Source of the DNA: a virus
Virus record (IMG/VR): IMGVR_UViG_3300037882_001257
Location: 62,001-126,000 of that record
Reading direction: 5' to 3' (one strand)
Length of the DNA stretch: 64,000 nt
The notes beneath the pieces are model-generated. The model was not told where the DNA came from, ran no database searches, and saw nothing but the letters and a program-made list of their open reading frames with translations. Below, one piece after another: positions 38,296-46,651 of the stretch. How positions within the stretch are numbered: the first letter of the stretch is position 1; each line of letters starts with the position of its first letter. Both the position numbers and the translations under genes were made by a program.

Positions 38296-38356
38296 TCACA
38301 GGGTTTCTTACAACCCTCCGCGACTATGGCTATCGGTCACAGACAACCGGAACTTC
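38296..38356. other. Structured RNA-like element
   Basis: A CCGGTT/AACCGG stem encloses an AGGGTT/AACCCT hairpin and further short stems. It lies between tRNA genes and has tRNA-like size (60 nt), but no T loop. Possible tRNA relic. Confidence 0.3.
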
Positions 38357-38445
38357 GTTCAGACCTTTGTTCTCAAGAGTAACCAAGAGACTTCAACGGG
38401 ATTGGTCCCGCGTTAGACAGTTACTAGCTGTCGTGTCTTAAACAG

Positions 38446-38516
38446 TCGGGAATGTGGGAATCGAACCCCTCTCCATCGCCCCAAACGACGTGTGCGCCCA
38501 CTACACTTCATTCCCG
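38446..38516 (-). tRNA. tRNA-Pro (TGG), normal variable loop
   Basis: The acceptor is CGGGAAT/ATTCCCG (C1-G72, A73). The anticodon loop is TTTGGGG. The T stem has two mismatches. CT follows. It is a second Pro(TGG) next to the long-armed copy. Confidence 0.8.
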
Positions 38517-38535
38517 TTAAGTGGCAAAGCCACAG

Positions 38536-38608
38536 CCCCGTTTGTCGGAGTCGAACCGACCTAAGTAGATTTTCAGTCTACCATCCTCACCACGATGATT
38601 AAAACGGG
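38536..38608 (-). tRNA. tRNA-Phe (GAA)
   Basis: The acceptor CCCGTTT/AAACGGG is perfect, the anticodon loop is CTGAAAA on GTAGA/TCTAC, and the T arm is GTCGG-TTCGACT-CCGAC. CT follows the discriminator G. Confidence 0.85.
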
Positions 38609-38614
38609 TTGAGC

Positions 38615-39010
38615 TTACGCTCTCAAAAGAGCTTTAGCTCTTTCTACAAATTCTTTCGTTTCTTCTGCGTGCCAGGAATATTGTACTTCCCAATCACGCC
38701 CTTCAAAAAATCTCAACGCTTCTTCTCTTGAATCAAACCATTGAATGTCTCTGTTTAAGCCGTTTCTTAGTTCATCAATCTGCTCAAGGCTTTGACACGA
38801 TTGCAAAGCGTCACACCCGCTACAAGAACCCCAACCGAAGTTGAGATAGCCATATCGTTCACCATCTTGATATAGAACGCGACTGTCCCCTTGATAATCT
38901 GCATCATCTACCTGAAGTAGAATGTTGCCAAAGTCCTCAAGTATCGGTTGGTAACTTGACTCACAAAAGTAGCCACCGTCCTGTGGGTACAGCTCTTTAA
39001 TGTCCTTCAT
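38615..39010 (-). CDS. Hypothetical acidic protein
   Basis: The 131 residues are acidic with a WGSCSGCDALQSC cysteine cluster and a helical C-terminus. It overlaps the lipoprotein gene by one base. Confidence 0.6.
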   Translation of the reverse strand: MKDIKELYPQDGGYFCESSYQPILEDFGNILLQVDDADYQGDSRVLYQDGERYGYLNFGWGSCSGCDALQSCQSLEQIDELRNGLNRDIQWFDSREEALRFFEGRDWEVQYSWHAEETKEFVERAKALLRA

Positions 39011-39321
39011 TATTCTATCTTTACTAAGTGTTCAGGTTCCACCACAATGTGGGTATGGCCCGATGTTTTGAGAGTACCTAAATAAACTTTAAGTGTGACG
39101 CACAACTTTTTGTTAAAGTTTTCGTAACCAATGACAGTCCCAGTTGTCCCACAATACTCGCCATAAGTGATGCGAACATAGTCACCGTGTTCAAACTTAT
39201 TCGCATTAGTATAATGCGTGGGATTTTCAGTATAGTGGTTATTAAACCGAGTTGTCTTATCCCAGCGGTCGCACCCCACCGACACTAAACTCAGTCCAAT
39301 TATAAGCGCCAGCTTTTTCAC
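39010..39321 (-). CDS. Lipoprotein with SH3-like domain
   Basis: The signal peptide ends in SVGC (lipobox). The mature part includes HGDYVRITYGEYCGTTGTVIGYENF, a KOW/SH3-like strand pattern. Probably membrane-anchored. Confidence 0.7.
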   Translation of the reverse strand: MKKLALIIGLSLVSVGCDRWDKTTRFNNHYTENPTHYTNANKFEHGDYVRITYGEYCGTTGTVIGYENFNKKLCVTLKVYLGTLKTSGHTHIVVEPEHLVKIE

Positions 39322-39617
39322 TCTAAGTTTCCTCTTTTAGTAGTGGGCTTACCCTTATCGTGTATCGTGCTGCCCAGTAATACTCCACTCAAAGCTATCA
39401 ATATACTCACTAAGTGAGTCAATATTAACACGCACGTAGCCGCTACAGTGAATCCAATGCCCTTTGTTTCGGGAAAGAAGCCAGCTAAGACCTCTAAGCC
39501 AATACCAACTGCTATTCCAAGTAGTATTCCAATGGCTATTACAATTTGGCCCACACAACGAACTGCGGAAGGCTCAGCCTCTAAGTTGAAATACTTGTTT
39601 TCCCATAGCTTTGTCAA
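39318..39617 (-). CDS. Small membrane protein, two helices
   Basis: Two long hydrophobic helices (about 22-45 and 55-82) dominate the 99 residues. It overlaps the lipoprotein start by ATGA. Function unknown. Confidence 0.6.
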   Translation of the reverse strand: MTKLWENKYFNLEAEPSAVRCVGQIVIAIGILLGIAVGIGLEVLAGFFPETKGIGFTVAATCVLILTHLVSILIALSGVLLGSTIHDKGKPTTKRGNLE

Positions 39618-39637
39618 TGCTACGCATCCTTTATATG

Positions 39638-39704
39638 GTGGAGTGGGGAGAAATTGTGGCTCCCGTCCTTCGCTAAGCGACGCTCTAACCTGAGCTACAC
39701 CCCA
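39638..39704 (-). pseudogene. Decayed tRNA gene (Ala-like)
   Basis: A canonical D arm (GCTCAGGTTAGAGC) and an acceptor TGGGGTG/CACTCCA remain. The anticodon stem has two mismatches (loop TTAGCGA) and the T loop is 9 bases. There is no CT trailer. Probably non-functional. Confidence 0.5.
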
Positions 39705-40169
39705 TTATTTCCCGATTGAGTCTTGTACTTCTTTCAGTTTTGCTCTAACGCCGTCCGAAATAGCCTGTTTGACACCTGCCTGAAAAGCTGCTGCAATCCG
39801 CGCTTCCAAGTTCAATGTTTTCACATACTCATTAACATGGCTTTGAATTTGACCATGAACAGTCTCTTCTATAGCAGCTTTAATGTCGGGGTGTAAGTTA
39901 AAGACTTGGCCCTTACTTAGTGTGCCGTAGCAGTTTCTAACCATTCCGGCTTTATACTCGCCTAGCTGCTCTTGAAGCTGTTCAGTAAAACCCTCTCTTA
40001 ATCGCTTACTAATCTCTTGAGTGGCTTGCAACCGAAGTGCAGGCTGAATATGATTCTCTAAGAGTTCCTTAGCAACCGCATGTTTCAACTCTACCTCAAG
40101 TTCCGAGTCACCACCAATAAGGCGGTCGAGGGCGGGTTTTGTCAGTACGAGTTTTACTTTGTCGGACAT
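39705..40169 (-). CDS. Hypothetical helical protein
   Basis: The 154 residues are mostly helical with repeated A/Q/E/K stretches. It ends exactly at the decayed tRNA. No family. Confidence 0.6.
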   Translation of the reverse strand: MSDKVKLVLTKPALDRLIGGDSELEVELKHAVAKELLENHIQPALRLQATQEISKRLREGFTEQLQEQLGEYKAGMVRNCYGTLSKGQVFNLHPDIKAAIEETVHGQIQSHVNEYVKTLNLEARIAAAFQAGVKQAISDGVRAKLKEVQDSIGK

Positions 40170-40592
40170 CTAGCTATTCCTTAGTTTTCCTGCATGAATC
40201 TTAAAGTGACAGTTCGCACACACTAATTCGCACTTGTCTATTTCTGTCCACACTTTAGGGCTTTTAGCATTTGCTAAATGAGCCACATTACCTTCTTTAT
40301 TATCTCTAGTATGATGGAACTGCAAGCAACACGGGTCTTTCTCAGAACAATACAAACAGCCCTTTTCAGCCTTTAAAGCATTAATTTGTGCTTGCAACAG
40401 TTTTCGTTTTGCTTTAGAGTGTTCAGCCATCGCTAACTTTTCAGTCAACGACTTCTTTTTATATCTACCCTTATTTAGGGCAATCATGCACTCTTTACAT
40501 CGTACTTGAAAACCATCAGGCGAACGAGCGTTTTTATGAAACCCCTGTTCGAGTTCTTTTTTCTTTCCGCAATTATTACATTTTTTCTTCAT
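40170..40592 (-). CDS. HNH endonuclease
   Basis: It matches the 26181 gene: N-terminal zinc ribbon (CNNCGKKKELEQGFHKN...CKEC) and HNH core (CLYCSEKDPCCLQFHHTR, CELVCANCHFKIH). 140 residues. It is a paralogue, so this homing family has spread in the tRNA field. Confidence 0.9.
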   Translation of the reverse strand: MKKKCNNCGKKKELEQGFHKNARSPDGFQVRCKECMIALNKGRYKKKSLTEKLAMAEHSKAKRKLLQAQINALKAEKGCLYCSEKDPCCLQFHHTRDNKEGNVAHLANAKSPKVWTEIDKCELVCANCHFKIHAGKLRNS

Positions 40593-40643
40593 ACAAGTAT
40601 TATGTCCTAATATTTAAAATTAGGATAAATACTTTTAACTAAG

Positions 40644-40716
40644 TACCCCGCCGAGGAGTTGAACCCCGACCGACCTCCTTAAAAGGGAGACATGCAAACC
40701 ATAACACCTGCGAGGC
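40644..40716 (-). tRNA. tRNA-Lys (TTT)
   Basis: The acceptor is GCCTCGC/GCGGGGT, the anticodon loop is CTTTTAA on TCTCC/GGAGG, and the T loop is TTCAACT. CT follows the discriminator A. Confidence 0.85.
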
Positions 40717-40723
40717 AAACTAA

Positions 40724-40861
40724 CTAATCTTCTCTGCGAACCCATTCGATATAAAACTGAATCTCATACGCTTCGTCTAAAGTCAAACCGCTTAAATCAC
40801 CTTTAGACCAAGTTTCCTTTTCATCTGGATAATACCGCTGCCAACCATTTGCGATTAGCAC
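40724..40861 (-). CDS. Small acidic protein (GTG start)
   Basis: The 45-residue frame from GTG 40861 follows AAGGA. An in-frame ATG at 40885 overlaps the -10 box, so that start would not be on the promoter's own transcript. The product is acidic and helical. Unknown role. Confidence 0.45.
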   Translation of the reverse strand: MLIANGWQRYYPDEKETWSKGDLSGLTLDEAYEIQFYIEWVRRED

Positions 40862-40883
40862 AGCTTCCTTTTCGTTTTTGTCC

Positions 40884-40911
40884 ATTATACAGCCGATTTT
40901 CCTAGAGTCAA
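40884..40911 (-). promoter_or_regulatory. Sigma70-like promoter
   Basis: TTGACT, 16 bp, TATAAT with the CTAGGAAAATCGGCTG spacer. It overlaps the stop of the 40908 gene and reads into the 40724 gene and tRNA-Lys. Confidence 0.8.
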
Positions 40912-41036
40912 GCGCTCTTGCGCTTTTTGCAATGCTTGCAGCACCTATCCCGAAGCATCGCTACCAACGAAATAATCACCGCCCCCACCACCAGTAGGAC
41001 TTCGCCTACACCACCACAAATACAGCCTAACGGCAT
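40908..41036 (-). CDS. Small membrane protein with Cys-rich tail
   Basis: ATG 41036 follows AAGGAA. One hydrophobic helix (EVLLVVGAVIISLVAML) precedes CCKHCKKRK. 42 residues. The stop overlaps the -35 box of the promoter. Confidence 0.55.
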   Translation of the reverse strand: MPLGCICGGVGEVLLVVGAVIISLVAMLRDRCCKHCKKRKSA

Positions 41037-41197
41037 TTTAAGTTCCTTGCGTCTAGAATCGACTTTACCCTATTGACCATATTGAGATGGGTCTCTTCTC
41101 CAAATATTTGGTCTAAATCCAATTCCCTAATAATCTCCCACGCTAAGCTATAAGTGTCTACCGTATCATCAGACTCAAAACTAAAGAAATCAGACAT
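41027..41197 (-). CDS. Small acidic protein
   Basis: ATG 41197 gives 56 residues with an acidic N-terminal half and LDLDQIFGEET. It overlaps the next gene by 10 bases. Unknown role. Confidence 0.5.
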   Translation of the reverse strand: MSDFFSFESDDTVDTYSLAWEIIRELDLDQIFGEETHLNMVNRVKSILDARNLKCR

Positions 41198-41340
41198 ATG
41201 TTCCTTCTAATCCCGGTGGGTAGAACCCTTAAAAATAGAGAAAGCTGCGCTCTAGCAGATAAATGCAACTACTTTATAATTGGGTTCATGTTTATTCAAC
41301 TTATTGAGCATGGGTTTTATACTTTTCTTTCTTGGTTTAG

Positions 41341-41413
41341 TGTCCCGTCAGGGAGTCGAACCCTGGTTTCCGGCTTGAGGGGCCAGCGTACTAGGCCACT
41401 ATACGAAAGGGAC
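41341..41413 (-). tRNA. tRNA-Glu (CTC), C33
   Basis: The anticodon stem CTGGC/GCCGG holds CCCTCAA, so 33 is C. The T arm CAGGG-TTCGACT-CCCTG is perfect. The acceptor has one mismatch. CT follows the discriminator A. Confidence 0.75.
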
Positions 41414-41432
41414 AAATTTAACATTCTTATGT

Positions 41433-41460
41433 ATTATACCCCAAAAGCCGCCAAAGGCAA
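41433..41460 (-). promoter_or_regulatory. Sigma70-like promoter
   Basis: TTGCCT, 16 bp, TATAAT with the spacer TTGGCGGCTTTTGGGG. It lies at the end of the HAD gene and drives tRNA-Glu. Confidence 0.75.
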
Positions 41461-41964
41461 CTGGGATTTTAGCAAGCGAATGGCCTGCTCTGCGTTACTG
41501 TCGGTGATGCCCGTCGAGAGCTTAGTCAATACTAAGTGAGTTTCTTCATTGAACGAATCTAAAGTCGTGAAATCGTCATCAATGACTATATAACCACTTT
41601 CTTTAATTTCTGGATGCAATATTAAGTAGGTTTCAATTTCCCTACCTCTGTGCCACCCATCAAAAGGGCCAGTGTGCCCACAAATAGTACCTTCAACACC
41701 CCGACCGCGCAACATTGTTGTGAATTCCTCAAGAGTCATACGACCGCTAATAATGTGGTATCTCCATGTGGAAGAAATGACAATATGAGCGTTTGTTGCC
41801 TGTATAATCTTATTGAAGATTCTTACGCACTTATCATCCAGTAAAGAACCGTAGAAATCGTCTCTTACTTCAGATTTCGGATTACTTAGCTCCTCATCCC
41901 ATTCCTCAAATGTTTTATAACCATTGAGAACGCCGTCAATATCTAAGAATACAGTTTGTGCCAT
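41434..41964 (-). CDS. HAD-superfamily phosphatase, RNA-repair type
   Basis: VFLDIDGVLNG is motif I, ISSTWR motif II and YIVIDDDF motif IV. The pattern and 176-residue length match the HAD domain described in Swiss-Army-knife RNA-repair proteins. It could remove RNA 3' or cyclic phosphates. It overlaps the gene upstream by 22 bases. Confidence 0.8.
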   Translation of the reverse strand: MAQTVFLDIDGVLNGYKTFEEWDEELSNPKSEVRDDFYGSLLDDKCVRIFNKIIQATNAHIVISSTWRYHIISGRMTLEEFTTMLRGRGVEGTICGHTGPFDGWHRGREIETYLILHPEIKESGYIVIDDDFTTLDSFNEETHLVLTKLSTGITDSNAEQAIRLLKSQLPLAAFGV

Positions 41965-42122
41965 ATCAGCTTCCCTTGTTTATCACAGACAAGCTCTTGA
42001 GTTTCCCGACAGTGTTCGCAGCGACGAAAAGGCCGCTTAAAATAGCCGGTCATCAGGCTTAGAAACAGAGATTCTGCCTCCCAAGTGTGAAACCCTAGCG
42101 AACACAGTAGTTTTCTTAACAT
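41943..42122 (-). CDS. Small Cys-containing protein with leaderless-type start
   Basis: The ATG at 42122 lies about 7 bases downstream of TATAAT, so the mRNA likely starts at the ATG. The 59 residues have LLCSLGFHTWEAES and CEHCRETQELVC, the phage zinc-ribbon signature. Confidence 0.6.
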   Translation of the reverse strand: MLRKLLCSLGFHTWEAESLFLSLMTGYFKRPFRRCEHCRETQELVCDKQGKLIWHKLYS

Positions 42123-42748
42123 GGTGTTATTATACTCTCAGCCTCGGCACGGTCAAGAGGCAAAAAAAAGATTTTTCCGTCGTTCCTCAGCTTATGAATC
42201 CAGTTCCTCTCCTTTTTCCAATTGTGGTATCTATCGCCAGAAGGAACCCGTGGGAAATAATGGGCTGCTTTCTGCTCTAACTTGACACCTTCCGCATAAT
42301 CAAACCCTGTCAAATATATCTGATATTTAGGGCAGCATTTCAAAAAATACCCAATGGCTAAAACCCCCACAGAAGCCCACTCTTTGTTGGGTTGGTCAAG
42401 CCCTATATCTTCTCCTATTTGCTGGCATATATCCACACCAACTTCTTGGTACATATTCTTGTAGAAATCACTAACCTTAATTGCCTCTCTTTTCATTAAG
42501 TGCCGAGAAGGACAATAAGTAATGAAATTAAAGACCTGCTTAAGTTCCTTACGGGGAAACATCGGCATGTTGTTTATAGAGCGACGGCAAAGGAAGTCCG
42601 TGCGAGTACCAACAAAATCTTCGTAACCAGCAATCACATAGCTATTAAAGCGTGCCACCACATCAAAGCGGTCTATAATACTCCCTCTTTTACTATTTAA
42701 GACAGTCTTACCATTACCTACGAGAATTATCTTCTGTAAATCGGTCAT
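42116..42748 (-). CDS. GT29/sialyltransferase-like transferase
   Basis: IILVGNGKTVLNSKRGSIIDRFDVVARFN matches the sialyl motif L region of GT29 transferases, including the donor-binding GNG...S. Further YLTGFDYAEG and YHNWKKERNWIHKL fit the C-terminal part. With the cytidylyltransferase next to it, it may use a CMP-activated sugar. Confidence 0.75.
   Translation of the reverse strand: MTDLQKIILVGNGKTVLNSKRGSIIDRFDVVARFNSYVIAGYEDFVGTRTDFLCRRSINNMPMFPRKELKQVFNFITYCPSRHLMKREAIKVSDFYKNMYQEVGVDICQQIGEDIGLDQPNKEWASVGVLAIGYFLKCCPKYQIYLTGFDYAEGVKLEQKAAHYFPRVPSGDRYHNWKKERNWIHKLRNDGKIFFLPLDRAEAESIITPC
42129..42156 (-). promoter_or_regulatory. Sigma70-like promoter
   Basis: TTGACC, 16 bp, TATAAT inside the 3' end of the GT29-like gene. 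It drives the zinc-ribbon and HAD genes downstream. Confidence 0.75.
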
Positions 42749-43409
42749 AATCTGCCTTTGTATCTATGGAATAAAACTCTGGGCCATGTTGACACTTGAT
42801 ACCATACTGTAACCACGATAGTTGTTCTAGCCCTTCAACTTGACTTAAGGAACTACTAGGTGGCAAACGCTTTAACGCTCCCCATGTGAACAGATAGATA
42901 CCACTGTGTATATTGTACATCGGACTGCCATGAGGAATGTCGCAGCGAGAAAAATAGCGGGCGATTTCATTCTCATCCATAGCTACCTTTACCTTGTTCT
43001 TGTCGCCTGGGTCTGAGCTTCGATAGTACAGGGTAGTAATAGGGCGGGTTCCGCCTAAAGCCCCCTGCACTGCTTTTCGAGCTGCGTCAAACTGATTAGG
43101 TAATAACAGGTGGTCTGCTTGCCAGTTAAGAACCATGTCTGTGTCGGCAAGTTTAAGCCTCTTAGCGGCCTCCGTAACACACTGAGTGCCGTTTTCGCAC
43201 TCCTTCGTGCTAATAAACGATACTCCATTATTAACACACAACTGCTTAATTTCTTCATCTGCTGTGGCGACAAATACATAGTGTGAATTGGTTACTTCTG
43301 ACGCTATGTGATATGCACACTCTAGAACGGTAGTGTCCTTGACGGGAAGCATTAATTTACGAGGTAGCCTCTGACTATTTATCCTCGCGGGGATTATGGT
43401 TATTAACAC
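42714..43409 (-). CDS. CMP-Kdo synthetase-like cytidylyltransferase (KdsB-type)
   Basis: IIPARINSQRLPRKLMLPV is the glycine/lysine loop of the KdsB/NeuA family. MVLNWQADHLLLP matches the NxQGDxP site with a changed Gly. The 231 residues fit KdsB. It would activate a 3-deoxy sugar acid with CTP for the adjacent transferase. Confidence 0.8.
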   Translation of the reverse strand: MLITIIPARINSQRLPRKLMLPVKDTTVLECAYHIASEVTNSHYVFVATADEEIKQLCVNNGVSFISTKECENGTQCVTEAAKRLKLADTDMVLNWQADHLLLPNQFDAARKAVQGALGGTRPITTLYYRSSDPGDKNKVKVAMDENEIARYFSRCDIPHGSPMYNIHSGIYLFTWGALKRLPPSSSLSQVEGLEQLSWLQYGIKCQHGPEFYSIDTKADYDRFTEDNSRR

Positions 43410-43773
43410 TCACTCCTCCAATAGTTAATCGTTCAATATCGTGAATATCTATATTTTCCACCCAGTATATCTCAAGGCACACACAATCTTCTAATGCTTC
43501 AAACTTGTGATAAGAGCCGGGTGGGACATCCGTAAAGTGCCCAGCTTCTAAAATTGTGCAATCTTCTTTATCGTCTTTGCGATAAATTATGACTTTTAAT
43601 TTACCACTAATCAGGAAGAAACGATTCCACTTGTAAACATGTTCATGCTTGGAACAGTAGCCGCCTTTGTTAATAACAAGATAGTGGGCCTCGGCATACG
43701 GGCCAGCGTATACACACTGGGTTGTACCCCAAAACTTTGACTGAATAGCGCCACATAGGGTTTTATGACTCAT
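43375..43773 (-). CDS. Cupin-domain protein
   Basis: HEHVYKWNRFFLISGKLKVIIYRK and VPPGSYHKFEA form the two cupin motifs (HxH...E and PxxxxH). 132 residues. It could be a sugar isomerase or epimerase-type cupin acting on the surface glycan. Confidence 0.75.
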   Translation of the reverse strand: MSHKTLCGAIQSKFWGTTQCVYAGPYAEAHYLVINKGGYCSKHEHVYKWNRFFLISGKLKVIIYRKDDKEDCTILEAGHFTDVPPGSYHKFEALEDCVCLEIYWVENIDIHDIERLTIGGVSVNNHNPREDK

Positions 43774-44351
43774 CGCAACGATACCTTTGCAAACTGAATA
43801 TACAGGTCCTTTTTATAGTCTATTGGTCCTAGTAATTCTACGTTATAATCTGAGTCTAACATGATTTGATGGATAGTTTCAAAGCACCCATGTGCCCGAT
43901 TATTTGTGTAGTAGTCGTCAAACAATACAATTGTGCCTCTATGCATAAGCCTCTTGATATTGTTCCAATCGGAACGAACAGTTTCTAAAGAGTGTCCTCC
44001 GTCTATAAAGACAAAGTCAATTGGTAACTTAGGCTCAAACACAGATAGGGTCTGTCGCGTATTTCCTTGAATTAAATAGAACTCGGTGCCTGTCTCGCTT
44101 AGTATATCAATAGCTGTTTGCATAGAGGCTGTTTTCTTACCACTGGTCTCGGACGACTCGTGCCGTTTTTGTTCCGGCTGTATCTGTTCCCACAAATCAA
44201 AACCGTAGTATATCACTGCCGGTTGAAATTTTGCAGCGGCCTGTATCATGTGCTTAGCGTGCTTGCCGTCATGTGTGCCTATGTCAAGTATAGTTATTGG
44301 CTTGCACTTATTAATTTCTAAGACTAAATTCTTATATCTATTTTTTTCCAT
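43770..44351 (-). CDS. Class I SAM-dependent methyltransferase
   Basis: ITILDIGTHDGKHA is motif I for AdoMet. DFVFIDGGHSLETVRSDWNN matches the Methyltransf_24-type DGxHxY/D motif. Likely methylates a sugar. Overlaps neighbours on both sides. Confidence 0.8.
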   Translation of the reverse strand: MEKNRYKNLVLEINKCKPITILDIGTHDGKHAKHMIQAAAKFQPAVIYYGFDLWEQIQPEQKRHESSETSGKKTASMQTAIDILSETGTEFYLIQGNTRQTLSVFEPKLPIDFVFIDGGHSLETVRSDWNNIKRLMHRGTIVLFDDYYTNNRAHGCFETIHQIMLDSDYNVELLGPIDYKKDLYIQFAKVSLR

Positions 44352-44964
44352 ATGTGTAATCGGCTACAGTTTGACAAAGTTGTTTATATCCCCACTTTTT
44401 CAGCAGGTCTAGGGCAGCATACTGCTCAATGCCGTAACGAATCGCGTGCTTCTTTTGTTCCAGGTGGATAATAGGTGAATACATAGAGATAAGCTCTTGT
44501 GCCCCCTTAAGCACGAAATACTCATACCCCTCAACATCTAGCTTAATATAGTCTACGTCTTGAAGGCCATAAGGCTCTATTAAAGAATCAAGGGTTACTG
44601 TAGCACACTGAATGCCGGTCTCGCCTATGTGTGTAGCGCCACTATTGTTCTCTTCCACGTCGAGATACAAAGTGCCCTGCTTGTCCGACAGGGCAAACGC
44701 CGAACTATAAAAGTTGTAAGCGGTCACGTTCTTGACTAAGCACTCCATGTGTGTTGGAGCTGGTTCAAAACCCCATACTGAATCAAAGCGCTTGCATAAA
44801 AACTTAGACCATGTTCCAACGTGTGCCCCAATATCAATTGCAGTACGAAAATTTTTCACGTACTTTAAGCTATTTTCACGATGCTTTTCTTGATAGTGAT
44901 TTAGGTCTTGTTCAGCAAAATGAACTTCATTATCAGGAAGCCACCACCCATTAACTAATTTCAT
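44338..44964 (-). CDS. FkbM-family methyltransferase
   Basis: TAIDIGAHVGTWSKFL is motif I; YIKLDVEGYEYFVLKGA is the FkbM signature. 208 residues. Probably O-methylates a sugar of the glycan made by this island. Confidence 0.9.
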   Translation of the reverse strand: MKLVNGWWLPDNEVHFAEQDLNHYQEKHRENSLKYVKNFRTAIDIGAHVGTWSKFLCKRFDSVWGFEPAPTHMECLVKNVTAYNFYSSAFALSDKQGTLYLDVEENNSGATHIGETGIQCATVTLDSLIEPYGLQDVDYIKLDVEGYEYFVLKGAQELISMYSPIIHLEQKKHAIRYGIEQYAALDLLKKWGYKQLCQTVADYTYGKK

Positions 44965-45946
44965 CTAACCACCTCTGATTTTCTAATGTCCACTTGATAG
45001 TCTTTTCTAGAGACTCCTCGAACGGAACTGGATATTTAAAACCTAACGTACATAGTTTTGTGTCCTTCAGCGCATATCTAAGGTCGTGCCCAGGTCTATT
45101 TGAGTGAAAGTCAACGAGTTCGTATTCGAGTGGTTTACCTATAACATCGGCCACGAACTGAGCTAACTCTAGATTAGAAACCTCTTTCTGACCCAGGAGA
45201 TTATACCTCTCGCCAGCAGTTGAATGACTAACCAGGAATAGGCACGCTGCCGCTACGTTTCGCGCATGAACATAAAAGCGTGTCCCAGCCCTCTTATTGC
45301 CGGGATACGAGTGTATGAATATCTTTTCACCCTTGAGTACCTTATTAATACACATTGGCAGGAACTTCTCAGGGTGTTGACGTTCCCCAATAACATTCAT
45401 GCAGTTAGACACTACTATAGGCAACCGGTATGTAACATGATAGGCATAGCAAAGCTGGTCGGCTGCGCTCTTTGTTGCTGCGTAAGGATTTCTTGGCTTG
45501 TGGCGGTCCCACTCGGCATATTCCACACCTTCGTCTGCACACCCATATACTTCGTCAGTCGAAAAATTCTGGAAGTAGTCTAGACAGTCAACGCTCCTAG
45601 CGTAGTTTAGTAGATTAGCAGTTCCCACTACATTGTCTTGAATATAGCCCAAAGGGTCTTGTATCGAGCGGTCCACATGAGACGACGCCGCTAGATGAAA
45701 CACATAGTTGGGGCGGTTTAGGGCGGCGGCCACCTGGGAATTTATCTCGGCCTTTAGGTCGTGCCATACAAAGTTGAAGCGCTTCTTATAGGATGGGCTT
45801 ATATCTAGGATTTCCGACAGGCGATTTAGATTGCCAGAAGTATCCAGACGGTCTAAACAAACGATATTCCAATCGGTATTCTTTAGGACATGTTCTATAA
45901 GGTGACTACCTATGAATCCTGCCCCTCCTGTTATTAACACTCTCAT
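44951..45946 (-). CDS. NAD-dependent sugar epimerase/dehydratase (RmlB-like SDR)
   Basis: VLITGGAGFIGSHLIEHV is the NAD-binding site, and NPYAATKSAADQL has the YxxxK catalytic pair. FSTDEVYG is the dehydratase-type STDEVYG motif. 331 residues. It would convert a nucleotide-sugar. It is a paralogue of the C-terminal half of the 47492 gene. Confidence 0.9.
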   Translation of the reverse strand: MRVLITGGAGFIGSHLIEHVLKNTDWNIVCLDRLDTSGNLNRLSEILDISPSYKKRFNFVWHDLKAEINSQVAAALNRPNYVFHLAASSHVDRSIQDPLGYIQDNVVGTANLLNYARSVDCLDYFQNFSTDEVYGCADEGVEYAEWDRHKPRNPYAATKSAADQLCYAYHVTYRLPIVVSNCMNVIGERQHPEKFLPMCINKVLKGEKIFIHSYPGNKRAGTRFYVHARNVAAACLFLVSHSTAGERYNLLGQKEVSNLELAQFVADVIGKPLEYELVDFHSNRPGHDLRYALKDTKLCTLGFKYPVPFEESLEKTIKWTLENQRWLDEIS

Positions 45947-46651
45947 TTATAGCGCTCCGTACTTAGTCACAATGCCTTTATGCCTATCGAACATTCTCTC
46001 TCTAGCCTGTTCATTTTTTAAATGAAGCTTAGCCCTACAGTGGATAGCAGATATGTGCCCTCCCCAGCGATAAAACTCACAACATTCAGGTTTACTTTTT
46101 GGTTCGCCAATATCAAAAATCTCATATTTAGCTATCGGCCTATATTTTTCATATATGTTGCACCCTGTATCATGCCACAAGTTACTATTGTCAATCTTAG
46201 GAGGGATAAAATCAAACGACTTAATATCGACCTTGTTAGTATTAACCATCATACAAAAAACAACTGGAAAATCCATTATGGGCTTTATGTTCTTACCAGG
46301 AAAGTACGAAGCGCCAAAAAAATCTAATTGCTTATCTTTCATATGGTGAAGAATGCCGTCTACATTAGCCAGTATAAAAAAATCAGGGTCTAAAAATAAT
46401 ACGTACTCAGTATCAATGTATGGCAAGGTTTGATTCATACCTATTGCATGATGGTGGCTATGCTTGTTGACTTTATTGCCGGTTTCTGGCGGCATTTTCA
46501 CCCCAGGCAGCTTGACAAACCTATCATCTTTCAGCGTATCGCTATTATCAACCACCAACCATTTAAAGTTGGAGCATCTTTTGCTCATTATATTATAGTT
46601 TAAATGAAGATATGCTTCACTGTGATAAGAAACAGTTGCTATAGTCAACAT
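45947..46651 (-). CDS. Glycosyltransferase (GT-A type)
   Basis: TIATVSYHSEAYL opens the GT2-like fold; YVLFLDPDFFI contains a DxD metal site. C-terminal GGHISAIHCRAKLHL is probably acceptor-binding. 234 residues. Confidence 0.75.
   Translation of the reverse strand: MLTIATVSYHSEAYLHLNYNIMSKRCSNFKWLVVDNSDTLKDDRFVKLPGVKMPPETGNKVNKHSHHHAIGMNQTLPYIDTEYVLFLDPDFFILANVDGILHHMKDKQLDFFGASYFPGKNIKPIMDFPVVFCMMVNTNKVDIKSFDFIPPKIDNSNLWHDTGCNIYEKYRPIAKYEIFDIGEPKSKPECCEFYRWGGHISAIHCRAKLHLKNEQARERMFDRHKGIVTKYGAL

Noticed and set aside
41198-41340. A gene between tRNA-Glu and the 41027 gene
   Set aside because: Only very short frames without RBS are present on either strand.
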